Shown here one piece after another: positions 29,101 to 36,818 of a DNA stretch of 64,000 nucleotides. Position 1 is the stretch's first letter. Each line of letters starts with the position of its first letter. Under the pieces are notes generated by a model. The model did not search any database. It saw only the letters and a list, made by a program, of their open reading frames with translations, and was not told the origin of the DNA. The stretch comes from Planctomycetaceae bacterium (lineage in GTDB: Bacteria; Planctomycetota; Planctomycetia; Planctomycetales; Planctomycetaceae). The position numbers and the translations under genes are program-made. Where the stretch lies: the NCBI GenBank assembly GCA_021732995.1, contig JAKFWA010000071.1, positions 25,408 through 89,407 of the forward strand, written 5' to 3'.

Positions 29101-29911
29101 CGCCGGGAACAATTGTTGTACTGCCAATTGGAGTATCAGGCCGGCGCGGCGGCGGATTGTTGTTAGTACCACCACGGCGGTTGCTATCGTTGTTATTACC
29201 ACCCGGACGTTGGCCGCCGAAACCTCCAAAACCGCCCTGCTGATCCTGGAAGGTAAACGTTGAACCTCGTTTTTCTTCCATCTGCTTGCGCTGTGACGAA
29301 TCCAGCACCGCCTCAACCGCCTTATCTCGCGTAGCGCGCATTTCGGCGAGCTTCGCATCGCGTTCTTCGCGCGGCATGTCGCGGTTGCGGAACAGTTCTT
29401 CGCGGGCCTTATCATATTCCTCGCTGGCGGCGCGCATCTTTTCCTTCTGCGCGTCCGTCAGATTGAAAGCCTTCGCGGTATCTTCATTTTCCAGCGCGCG
29501 AGTGCCCTGTCGCTGGAACGAAAGCTGTTGCAGGCGAGTAAACTGATCGGGCTTCAGAATGGTCTTGATCTGACCTTCCTGATACTGCCGCATCTCATCG
29601 CCAATAGTCTTGCGTTCTTCGTCGCCGGCAGCATTGCGCAGACGATCAAAGAAATCGCGCAGCTTGGGATCATCTCTGAAGGCGTTCTGCTGCTCCCTGA
29701 GCTTCTCTTTTTGCTCGTCAGAGAGCTTCAGCTCGCCCTGCACGTCTTCACGCTGAATCACGAAGGTGACGGAATCAAAATTGAAACCACCGCCACGATT
29801 ACCGCGACCGCCTCCGCCCGGACCGCCAAACTGCGCCAGTGCCGGCTGAACTGTCGCCAGGCTGACAGTCAGCACAAATCCGGACAACCAGGCTCTCATG
29901 CCAAAACGCAT
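26156..29911 (-). CDS. GspD-like protein: secretin N-type modules with CpxP/Spy-like region, no visible barrel
   Basis: A protein of 1251 residues with signal peptide MRFGMRAWLSGFVLTVSLAT... ending at AQF. Residues about 45-225 are charged helices (LKLSDEQKEKLREQQNAF, FNLTDAQKEKMRAASEEYD) resembling CpxP/Spy proteins. An STN/N0-like domain follows (about 315-400, WQDVLKLFAEAAGLTLDL). At least seven secretin N-type modules come next, for example VYALKSADPQEVAKTLNVLF, TIFYLRSADSLETATVLERL and RYINVKHAEISDVAEMIRDI. The end is Gly/Gln-rich. The secretin barrel signature (VPxLGxIPxLGxLF type) is not found. The start at 29911 is fixed by AAAGGAA 6 bases upstream. It is the first gene of the gsp run, so it probably forms the periplasmic channel scaffold. 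Confidence 0.85.
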   Translation of the reverse strand: MRFGMRAWLSGFVLTVSLATVQPALAQFGGPGGGGRGNRGGGFNFDSVTFVIQREDVQGELKLSDEQKEKLREQQNAFRDDPKLRDFFDRLRNAAGDEERKTIGDEMRQYQEGQIKTILKPDQFTRLQQLSFQRQGTRALENEDTAKAFNLTDAQKEKMRAASEEYDKAREELFRNRDMPREERDAKLAEMRATRDKAVEAVLDSSQRKQMEEKRGSTFTFQDQQGGFGGFGGQRPGGNNNDSNRRGGTNNNPPPRRPDTPIGSTTIVPGAPLPGAVAADGTAVAAAPAIVSFGQEKAGGKKLEKMSFNFRYAPWQDVLKLFAEAAGLTLDLNDVPPGTFNYYDEREFTPMEALDVLNGYLLQKGYVLVRRDEFLVVLNIDVPIPPNLVPTVALDELPKRGRNELMTVIIPLTGMTPAEAVEEVRELLGPQGKAVALSKTSRILVTDIGQNLRRVHELLSNLNVEVGDKQFKQYHLKHVTVVDADNIVRDLFGLPHRGVENVSAGGGFDSRDRDRDRGGFGGGSSSSRSSAPTRTDPNARVQVAVDERTNTLLITAKADDIRIIDDAIKTIDIQQEGEVAKGSKTPYLEVYALKSADPQEVAKTLNVLFPGSVVNEDGRARRIHIQASSEQHDRIRETIRRLDGEGGSSQVAVVPLGRMDAYTATASIQSLFVTEGNSAPVIQPHPLGTGLIVRGTPDQVEQIKLLMAELDPTSVGAASQQGNVRTVPLGGRNPEQFLKALEQVWNAKSRTPIRTVIPSNSSTTIDRRVPASSQDPDTTPSASKDERLDRILNNPPANRTPRDSTSGEARRSEPQPEIKKAKVDNLDSVSTQELRRAVSEVVAAVATGEEDDEDQQTDREAADEFNKLFDELEGAQKPAAKKTEPAAKSSDPAAEGSEAPIMVTINNGNLVLMSDDPRALDQLEDTITSLARAIPAKTEWTIFYLRSADSLETATVLERLFPSSSVSTTVGGSSGMMGELTSGISSMGRGIMDLTGMNSLTSGPQTLRIVPDTRTNALMVSGPPHLVTEVEQMLEILDASETPEQLRNRAPRYINVKHAEISDVAEMIRDIYKEELEPDRGAQNNPLAALMGGGGGGGRGGSRGQTQAQVKLTISVDSRASRLIVSCSEPLYKQIEAMVEQIDTAALESNRTVRVVSLENVKSTQLKAALGAVMPKVKVSTSRSSSGGGGSGGGQPPQQPNPDEVRQLIQQQQQRSSGSGFGGGASPFGGGGRGGSPFGGGGFGGGGRGGR

Positions 29912-30366
29912 GGTATTTCCTTTGAGGCTCTCGATCATGATCAACGTGGGGCTATGCTAGTGGCGTGCAAAACCGACTCACAAGACGCTGTCTGCCCCGC
30001 AACCTTAGTTCCTTGGATGTCGCTTGTGGCTTGGAACAAACCGCACCACCGAACTTCCAGACTGTCAGGTCGGCTTGATCATACCTGCCTGACATTTCGG
30101 TACTTACCCGCACCCTGCCGTGGGCGGTTTCGTTCTCACTTCAAGTGTCATGTCACACGGCTTCGAACGAAGGGCCGCTTGCCCCGACCCTTCATCGCAC
30201 AAGTGACCTGAATAGGCTGTGAAGAAACTGGCAAAGCGCGTTAACGCGGGTTAATTCATCGGCGAAAACCTTGCACGAAACGATGCTCAGCGCGGCGAAG
30301 GCAGAGACTCGACAGCTCCGCCACTCCGCAGACTGCCCGACCACGCGACGGGCGAAGTGACTGAAT
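29912..30366. promoter_or_regulatory. Divergent upstream region of the two secretion operons
   Basis: About 450 bases between the divergent gspD-like gene and the GspM/PilO-like gene. A perfect 12-base palindrome, CGCGTTAACGCG, lies at 30237-30248, followed by GGTTAATTC, and is a candidate regulator site. No gene is seen. Promoters for both directions should lie here but cannot be assigned by eye. Confidence 0.35.
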
Positions 30367-32067
30367 ATGAACAAACGTGAAAAAATCCTTGCGATTTCCC
30401 TGGGAAGCACCCTGCTCCTGTTTGTCGTTGTTCCGACGATATGGGGCTACTTCCGTAAGCCGCTCACCCAGCTTGAGAAGGAGCTGGGGGCCGTCGAGAG
30501 GCTCCGGGACACGCAGGATCAGGACCTGACTCGCAATCTGTCCACGCTGACCCGCATGAAGGATTACAAGGCCCGCAGCTTGTCCTCGAACGCCTCGCAG
30601 GGAGCGTTGTCGTACCAGCAGTGGCTGAGCGACCTGGCCGAGGTCGTCGCGAAGTTCTCCAAGCCGCTGGTCACACCTGAACGCATTCTCGCAGCCAAAG
30701 ACAACACATACGTACTCGTGCGAGTCCGCGTGACGGGCGAGGCTTCGATCGAACAGGTGCGTCAGTTCCTGTTCCGGTTCCATCGCGCCAACCTGATGCA
30801 CCACATCACCAACCTGACGGTCGAGGCGATGGACAACAGCCTGAATCCGCGTCTGAAGGTGAACATCATGGCTGAGGCCATGTCCCTGCGTGACGCTCCG
30901 AAGAACGACTACCTGTCGGTGTTTCCGCGCACGACGCTGAACGCGGACATCGCTGCGGACGCCAAGGAAATCCGCGTCGCCAGCGCCAAGGATTTCCCGG
31001 ATAAAGCCCCGTTTGAAGTCCGAATCGCCGACCAGTACGTGATGGTGACCAAGACTGAAAACACCGTCTGGACGATTCAACCCGCACCGAAGCAGAAGCT
31101 CACCGCGAAGACCGGCGCAACCGTCGAACTGTCTCCGACCAACGCCGAGTTCGCTGGAAAAACGCCGGAAGATTTCGAGAAGCTCATCCTGCAGAACCCG
31201 TTTGCGAAACCGATCCCGTATCGGCCCAAGCTGGAACTGGTCGGCGACAAGACCGTGCAGCGCGGCAGCAGCGTCACGCTCGAGCCCAAGGCCACCGGCT
31301 TCGATTCCCGCACGGGCGCCCCGACTTACAAGGTCGTGGGTGAACTGTCTCCGGGGATGAAGTTCGACGACGGCAAACTCGTCTGGACGCCGCCTTCCGA
31401 AGCCAAGGCCGGAACCTTCAAAGTGGCGTTTCAAGCCACCGCTCCGGGCCTGAAAGCTCCGCTGGACGGCTCGTTCGAGTTGACTTTGAAGGACCTCAAT
31501 ACGCCGCCGAAAGTCGATATGCCGAAAGATCTTGTGGCGACAATCGGCCAGCCGATCACCGTTAAGCTCACGGCGACGGATACCGACACGCCCGCTGACC
31601 AGTTGAAATACAAGCTCAACGATCCGAAGCCCGAAGGCGTGACGCTGAATGAATCGACTGGCGAGATCACCTGGACCCCGGCGGCGACGCTGCCACCCGG
31701 AGCGGTGACGATTTCGGTCGCGGTGACCGACAACGGCACGCCCCCGCAGTCGACGACCGTTTCGGTCCCGATCACCGTGCAGGACGACTCCGCCCAGTTC
31801 ACGTTCCTGACGGCTTCGGTCGCCGCGGACTCGGAAATGCAAGCCTGGCTCTACGACCGATCCAAGAACGCCCGCTTGATCCTGAAGGAAGGCAAGCCGC
31901 TGCAATACGCCGGGTTCAACGCCACCGTCACGAAGATCGGCCGCGACTACGTCCAGTTCACGCAGCAGGACAAGACGTGGCGCATCACCGTCGGCCAGAA
32001 CCTCCGCGAAGCCAAGGTGGACACCACCGCCGCTCCGCTCCCGCCACCGCAACCCGAAAACCGCTGA
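30367..32067 (+). CDS. GspM/PilO-like membrane protein with Ig-like domains, probable secretion partner
   Basis: A protein of 566 residues. A single N-terminal membrane helix (ILAISLGSTLLLFVVVPTIW, 7-26) is followed by a coiled-coil-like stretch and an alpha/beta domain (about 75-175, VRVRVTGEASIEQVRQFLFR) like GspM/PilO. The middle holds two Ig/cadherin-like domains (about 295-375 and 378-475, with PPKVDMPKDLVATIGQPITV). The C-terminal 90 residues (LILKEGKPLQYAGFNATVTK, then RITVGQNLRE) resemble the small beta domain of GspC/PilP that contacts the secretin. Most of the protein would lie in the periplasm. It is divergent from the gspD-E-F-G-H run, which lacks gspC, L and M, so it may replace several inner-membrane parts. 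That is inference. Confidence 0.65.
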   Translation: MNKREKILAISLGSTLLLFVVVPTIWGYFRKPLTQLEKELGAVERLRDTQDQDLTRNLSTLTRMKDYKARSLSSNASQGALSYQQWLSDLAEVVAKFSKPLVTPERILAAKDNTYVLVRVRVTGEASIEQVRQFLFRFHRANLMHHITNLTVEAMDNSLNPRLKVNIMAEAMSLRDAPKNDYLSVFPRTTLNADIAADAKEIRVASAKDFPDKAPFEVRIADQYVMVTKTENTVWTIQPAPKQKLTAKTGATVELSPTNAEFAGKTPEDFEKLILQNPFAKPIPYRPKLELVGDKTVQRGSSVTLEPKATGFDSRTGAPTYKVVGELSPGMKFDDGKLVWTPPSEAKAGTFKVAFQATAPGLKAPLDGSFELTLKDLNTPPKVDMPKDLVATIGQPITVKLTATDTDTPADQLKYKLNDPKPEGVTLNESTGEITWTPAATLPPGAVTISVAVTDNGTPPQSTTVSVPITVQDDSAQFTFLTASVAADSEMQAWLYDRSKNARLILKEGKPLQYAGFNATVTKIGRDYVQFTQQDKTWRITVGQNLREAKVDTTAAPLPPPQPENR

Positions 32068-32120
32068 ACGTTTTACCTCTGGCGGCTGCGAAGCTCCCAG
32101 CGTTGAATTCACCGCTGCTG

Positions 32121-32146
32121 CGGCTCGGCAGGAGCCTCGCCCTCCC
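32121..32146. repeat. Family C half-element
   Basis: CGGCTCGGCAGGAGCCTCGC plus CCTCCC, one full arm of the family C palindrome (35095 and 39882). The other arm is absent. Confidence 0.8.
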
Positions 32147-32228
32147 TTTGCGCCCGCGTGAAACGATGATAAGACCGTTGCCTGCCGAATCTGTCCGGGT
32201 GCCCGGTTCTTCCAAGTGAGTCTCCATC

Positions 32229-33653
32229 ATGCCGCTGATGAGCCGTCGCCGCTGGCTGCAGAACGCGTCCGCCGGGTTTGGGTGGCTCGCCTTCGCGGAT
32301 CTGGCAGCCCGCTCGGCAGCTGCTGCGCCCGAGTCGCCAGCCGCGCTCGCTCATCATCTGGCTCGAGCCCGGCACGTCATCTTCTGCTTCATGGACGGCG
32401 GTCCCAGCCACGTCGATTCGCTGGATTACCGGCCTCTGCTGACGAAACATCAGGGTCAGGCCATCGGCCAGCAGGCGGTCTCCAAGCTGTCGCAGAGCAG
32501 TGCCAACCGAGTCTGGTTTGGCAGCCCGTGGGAGTTTCGTCAGCGCGGTGAGAGCGGTCTGTGGGTCAGCGACCTCTTCCCACATCTGGCCCGCTGCGCC
32601 GACGACCTGTGCGTGGTGAAGTCGATGGTCGGGCGCCAGCCGCTGCATGGTCAGCAGAACCTGCTGTTGCATACTGGCCGAGTCACCGGGGGGGCTCCGA
32701 GCCTCGGTTCCTGGGTCTCGTACGGACTTGGGTCCGACAACCATGACCTGCCGGGTTATGTGCTGCTCAACAACGACTGGATTCCCAACGGCGGCTTCGA
32801 GAACTTTTCGGCGGCGTTTCTACCGGCCAATCACTCGGCGACTGTCCTTCGCGCGAAGGGCATGCCGGTCGACAACATTCAGCCGAGCGACACGCTGGCC
32901 ATTCAGCGGCGTAAGCTGGCCCTGCTGCGAGATCAGGACACCGAGTTCGCTGCAGCAACAAATTCCAGTCCGGTTGAAGCCGCGATTCGCAACTATGAAA
33001 CCGCTTTCCGCATGCAGGCCGCAGTGCCGCATCTGGCTGAGGTCACTCAAGAGACCGCAGCCACTCAGCAGGCATATGGATTAAACAGCTCGAACGACTA
33101 TCAGCGTTACTACGCCCTGCAATGCCTGCGGGCGCGGCGGCTCGTCGAAGCGGGAGTGCGATTTGTTGAAATCACCTGCCCGCTGACTCATGCCAACAAT
33201 TCCCCGTGGGATCAACACGGCCAGCTTCGTCAGCACCACTCGGAAAATGCTCTGATCACCGATCAGGCGGTTGCGGCGTTGATTCAGGATCTCAAACAGC
33301 GCGGCCTGCTGGATGATACCATTGTCTTGTGGGGTGGTGAGATGGGGCGCACGCCGCACACGCCCGCTATCAACGACAATTGCGGCCGCGATCATCACGT
33401 CAACGGGTATAGCATCTTCCTCGCAGGTGGCGGGTTCCGAGGCGGTTACGCTTACGGGGCAACCGACGATTTCGGTAATGCGGTCGCGGAGAACCCCGTC
33501 GAGATTCATGACATCCACGCCACGATTCTGCACCAGTTGGGGCTGGATCACGAACGCCTCGCCGTGCGTTTCGGCGGCCGCGATGTCAGCCTGACCGACG
33601 TGCATGGTCGAGTCATCGGCGACCTCCTCGAGCGCGATACCGCCCGGGGTTAG
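32229..33653 (+). CDS. DUF1501 protein with twin-arginine-type signal
   Basis: A protein of 474 residues. The N-terminus MPLMSRRRWLQNASAGFGWL has a twin-arginine-like RRRWLQ and hydrophobic region ending near RSAAAAPE, so export is likely. The body has the DUF1501 landmarks of the alkaline-phosphatase/sulfatase superfamily: HVIFCFMDGGPSHVDSLDY, YVLLNNDWIPNGG, WGGEMGRTPHTP, GRDHHVNGYSIFLAGGGFRG and HDIHATILHQLGLDHERLAV. The activity is unknown. In planctomycetes DUF1501 genes often pair with DUF1549/DUF1553 genes, but none is seen here. Confidence 0.9.
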   Translation: MPLMSRRRWLQNASAGFGWLAFADLAARSAAAAPESPAALAHHLARARHVIFCFMDGGPSHVDSLDYRPLLTKHQGQAIGQQAVSKLSQSSANRVWFGSPWEFRQRGESGLWVSDLFPHLARCADDLCVVKSMVGRQPLHGQQNLLLHTGRVTGGAPSLGSWVSYGLGSDNHDLPGYVLLNNDWIPNGGFENFSAAFLPANHSATVLRAKGMPVDNIQPSDTLAIQRRKLALLRDQDTEFAAATNSSPVEAAIRNYETAFRMQAAVPHLAEVTQETAATQQAYGLNSSNDYQRYYALQCLRARRLVEAGVRFVEITCPLTHANNSPWDQHGQLRQHHSENALITDQAVAALIQDLKQRGLLDDTIVLWGGEMGRTPHTPAINDNCGRDHHVNGYSIFLAGGGFRGGYAYGATDDFGNAVAENPVEIHDIHATILHQLGLDHERLAVRFGGRDVSLTDVHGRVIGDLLERDTARG

Positions 33654-33952
33654 TCACCCGTAGCATGGACGCCCCCGTCCGTGCGTCATCAGCACCACGC
33701 GGCAAGTTGAGCCCCTTTGTCCAAAAACCTGCAGAGCTGCGACCGGCTCTCAGCGGGCTCAATTTCACACTCGGCTGTGAGTCTCAGAGCTTCTTGAGAT
33801 CGATTCGCAACTTGAGCGACTTTCCGCCTTTATGATCAGGGGTGAGCATTCTTAACGAAGTTGGCGCTGCAGGGAGTCGAGGTCTGTTTATAGATTGCGA
33901 AGCATTGATGAATTCTTTGTGAATTCCGCGTCGTTCCACATGAGGCTCGGTG
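33654..33952. other. Gap without a gene
   Basis: About 300 bases between the DUF1501 and C39-like genes. A short hairpin GGACGCCCCCGTCC lies about 15 bases after the DUF1501 stop. Nothing else can be supported. Confidence 0.4.
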
Positions 33953-34888
33953 ATGGAACTCGATCTAGCCTTCAGTCTGGCGTGTCTGTCCCTCGGCGCC
34001 CTGATCGCATTCTGCCTTATGGCGTATGTCTGTGCCGGCGCTTCGCTTCGGAAGTGTCAGTGTGCCGCCATTGTCGTTGTGCTGGCAGGTACAGCTTACG
34101 GCTTCCTGGGCTGGGATCAGGTCTGGTTGAGCCGCTTCATCCCCAGCTCGGCGCTCATCGTCTGGGGTAACTGGTTCGGCCTGTTTGCCGCAGCCTTGGC
34201 GGGAGTGGTGGTGCGAGTCTCCAGCATTCCCGGCTGGCGGCGAGGCATCGCGGCGGCGGGCGTCATGGGTGCGGGTGTCTATTCGACGGTCTTTCCGGTC
34301 ATTGGTACAGCTCCCGAATGCTTGAATCGCTGGCAAGGCTCCATTTGCCTGCAATCCACGGCCTTTACCTGTAGCGCCGCCAGCGCCGCGACGCTGCTGC
34401 GTGCCCACGGCATCGAGACCACCGAACAGGAGATGGCTCAACTCTGCCTGACCGGTTACGGCCGCAAGGGGACGTCTTGGCAGGGTCTCTTTCGCGGGCT
34501 CAGCCTGAAGACCGCAGGCTCACCGTGGAAGGTGGAAATCTTCGAGACAGAGTCGACTCAACTCGACGAACTACAAGCTCGTCCTGCCCTGCTGGTCGCC
34601 TGCCTGCCGGACGACAAAAAAGTTGATCCCTTCTACCACGAAGACGGCGGCTGGATCCCCGGACAAACTCACGCTGTGGTGTGCCTCGAAATGCGTGGTA
34701 GTCACCTGGGAGTCATGGGTGACCCGCGTGTCGGCCGCGAACTCTGGAGCCAGCCTGATTTTCGTGTCCTCTGGACCGGCCTGGGCTTCCGTCTCGTCCC
34801 CCGCGATCCATCCGCGGTCCTGCCCCCCGTGCGCCGGACGTTGCCACGCTCCTACCAGCAGACGCTCACGCAAGTGACACGCAATTAA
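33953..34888 (+). CDS. Membrane-anchored C39-like (papain-fold) peptidase
   Basis: A protein of 311 residues. Four hydrophobic segments lie in the first 125 residues (AFSLACLSLGALIAFCLMAY, CAAIVVVLAGTAYGFLG, ALIVWGNWFGLFAAALAGVV, GIAAAGVMGAGVYSTVF). A C39-type domain follows: TCSAASAATLLRAHGIETTE with the probable catalytic Cys, then GQTHAVVCLEM with the His and VMGDPRVG with the Asp. C39 enzymes usually cut double-glycine leaders and are fused to ABC transporters; no transporter domain is present here. The start at 33953 has GAGG 7 bases upstream; GTG at 33950 would add one residue. Confidence 0.75.
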   Translation: MELDLAFSLACLSLGALIAFCLMAYVCAGASLRKCQCAAIVVVLAGTAYGFLGWDQVWLSRFIPSSALIVWGNWFGLFAAALAGVVVRVSSIPGWRRGIAAAGVMGAGVYSTVFPVIGTAPECLNRWQGSICLQSTAFTCSAASAATLLRAHGIETTEQEMAQLCLTGYGRKGTSWQGLFRGLSLKTAGSPWKVEIFETESTQLDELQARPALLVACLPDDKKVDPFYHEDGGWIPGQTHAVVCLEMRGSHLGVMGDPRVGRELWSQPDFRVLWTGLGFRLVPRDPSAVLPPVRRTLPRSYQQTLTQVTRN

Positions 34889-34944
34889 ACCAACACGGAC
34901 CGGCGGCGGTCGGTTTGTCGTGCCGAGCTGACTGGTTTGGACTT

Positions 34945-34993
34945 GTAGGTGGGACAATCCTATCCGACAGCCGGACAAGGTTGTCCGGCTCGC
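34945..34993. repeat. Palindromic repeat family A, diverged copy 4
   Basis: GTAGGTGGGACAATCCTATC followed by CCGGACAAGGTTGTCCGGC. The arms match less well than in the other copies. Confidence 0.7.
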
Positions 34994-35094
34994 TTGAGAA
35001 GCCAGGCTGCAAATCGCACAGCGCCTCCACTCGGCACCACCGCGGCTTTTATACGCTTCCCAGAAAATAGCCGCGTGACGCTGAAACGCAGTTC

Positions 35095-35162
35095 GGGAGG
35101 GCGAGGCTCCTGCCGAGCCGCACTAGCAACTTGAAACGGCTCGGCAGGAGCCTCGCCCTCCC
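35095..35162. repeat. Palindromic repeat family C, copy 1
   Basis: The 26-bp arms, 35095-35120 (GGGAGGGCGAGGCTCCTGCC + GAGCCG) and 35137-35162, are perfect reverse complements around a 16-base loop. The left flank GACGCTGAAACGCAGTTC is shared with the copy at 39882, so the repeated unit extends beyond the hairpin. Confidence 0.95.
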
Positions 35163-35212
35163 AAGCACCCCGTGCGATCCCCTCAAGCCGCATTGCCCGC
35201 GACGACTGCGAA

Positions 35213-36601
35213 TCAAAAGCCTGGTGGTGCGTCTTCTTCGCTCGGCGACTGGTCAGCGACGCTGGCCCGGCTGAAATCGACGCCTTCATAAAGCTCCGCC
35301 AGTCGCAATTCACACCCGATGGATTCCAGCCAGAGCGACTGCTCTGGTGGCATGGCGGTTTGCATCGGCCACGGACCGCCTTGATGCCTCGTCACGGAAT
35401 CCACTCGCGGCTCGTTCAGGGAAATCTGCACATACTCCTGCAGTGAATCAATCGTCTGATAGTGCTCCCCTTTGTAGCCCTCGCGATAGGGTCGATCGAA
35501 TGCGGGCAGAATATCAAACACCACGGTCGGATTCAGAACCGTGGTGTTATCAAAGTAGTCGTAGTCCAGAGCATCGCGGAACACACTCGCGTCCGTGTGT
35601 GTGAGCAGTGCTGATGCGGTGCGAATGCGAAGATCATTTCCATAGAGCTTGAGGTCGCTGCCTGGCAGTGACCTCTCCAGGATCGTCTGCAGATTTTGCC
35701 GAATGCGTTGCTTGGCTGGCGTTTCTGGATTAAGCGGCAGCACATCTCCGACGTACCACTCGTACCGATTATCATTCCGCTGGTCGAATTCAACATATTC
35801 CTGCACCTTGACCTTACGTCGCCACCCGGCAGGGAGAGCTAGCCCGAAGTGCGCCATGATGGCGATGTACTTCTCTTCGCGTTCGCGTTGCCACTCAAAA
35901 TCAATCGGCCGACGAGTCCCCCAACTGAGCGTGCGCGTGTCGTAAGACGAAAATAGTCTCACGATATCATCTCTCGGAATCGGGGTGAGCGCCTTGATAT
36001 CCTCTTCAATACGTTCCGGATCCAAATAATCGACAACTCGGCCGATAACCTCGTACGAGGACATGTGAGAACTGAGCCACCAGCGGAACAGATACCGCGT
36101 CTCTGTAACGGGACCTCTGAACCATTTCCATTGTCGCTCGGGCGCATCTGGCGGCAGGTTCTTCAGTCGTCTCATGTTCGCAGTGACACCCTCGGGAGGT
36201 CCGATCCTGACCGGGGCTCCAGGTGCCGTATTTCGAGTTTCCCCGATGGACAACAAATAATCCGTGATACAACGCCGGATCGTCGCGATATCTCTCCGAG
36301 ACCGGAGGCTCGGGGCGGGATCGCAAATTAGAGCCTGTGGAATGCCTGTGGCCCCGGGGTACCACCAGAATCCCCCCTCGTGAGGAAGCTTGGTGAGCAC
36401 GTCCTCGACGCATCGACGGGAAGCATCAGGCAGGTCGGCGTACAGCAATACGATTGGCTCTGAGTCGTCCGGATTGTCGCGGACATGATCGCGCATATCT
36501 GAATATCGCTGGCACCCGTAGTCACTTTCGGTAATGACTCCTCGCGCCAGCAGACGGCGTAACTTCTCGTTACGCCGGGCGAGGTCCTCTCGGTTGGTCA
36601 T
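35213..36601 (-). CDS. Uma2-fold (DUF820) nuclease-like domain fused to a novel N-terminal region
   Basis: A protein of 462 residues. The C-terminal part (about 265-450) follows the Uma2/DUF820 restriction-endonuclease-fold pattern: VQEYVEFDQRNDNRYEWYVG, LKLYGNDLRIRTAS, then NPTVVFDILPAFDRPYREGY, TIDSLQEYVQISLNEPRVD and LESIGCELRLAELYEGV. The usual LIVEVLSPST block reads VVFDILPAFD, so the catalytic Glu is replaced by Asp. The N-terminal 260 residues are unrecognised (FWWYPGATGIPQALICDP, WLSSHMSSYEVIGRVVDYLD). There is no signal peptide. The start at 36601 has AGGAGAC 10 bases upstream. Most Uma2 proteins are single-domain and about 190 residues. Confidence 0.72.
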   Translation of the reverse strand: MTNREDLARRNEKLRRLLARGVITESDYGCQRYSDMRDHVRDNPDDSEPIVLLYADLPDASRRCVEDVLTKLPHEGGFWWYPGATGIPQALICDPAPSLRSRRDIATIRRCITDYLLSIGETRNTAPGAPVRIGPPEGVTANMRRLKNLPPDAPERQWKWFRGPVTETRYLFRWWLSSHMSSYEVIGRVVDYLDPERIEEDIKALTPIPRDDIVRLFSSYDTRTLSWGTRRPIDFEWQREREEKYIAIMAHFGLALPAGWRRKVKVQEYVEFDQRNDNRYEWYVGDVLPLNPETPAKQRIRQNLQTILERSLPGSDLKLYGNDLRIRTASALLTHTDASVFRDALDYDYFDNTTVLNPTVVFDILPAFDRPYREGYKGEHYQTIDSLQEYVQISLNEPRVDSVTRHQGGPWPMQTAMPPEQSLWLESIGCELRLAELYEGVDFSRASVADQSPSEEDAPPGF

Positions 36602-36818
36602 AGCGGAAGCAGTCTCCTTCGCAGCGCAGCGGCTGATATCAATTCAGCACATATCAACTCACAGTCACGGCGGTGTTGAGTATGTATGCACCTCAACCAG
36701 CCGAACTGCAAGTCTGGGAAACAGGAAATGCAGGCGAATGGATATCGCCACTGGAAAAGAGGCTGCGACCCTGACACGCTATTCCGTTCGGAGTGCTCGC
36801 TTCCTAGAGGGATGCTTC

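Noticed and set aside
27962..29263. 433-residue plus-strand frame inside the GspD-like gene
   Set aside because: Antisense shadow: the GspD-like frame has a signal peptide, a ribosome site and repeated secretin N-modules.
30256..32112. Very long minus-strand open frame opposite the GspM/PilO-like gene
   Set aside because: The plus-strand gene has a clear membrane helix, Ig-like domains and sensible composition. The minus frame is Arg/Gly/Val-rich and shows no domain.
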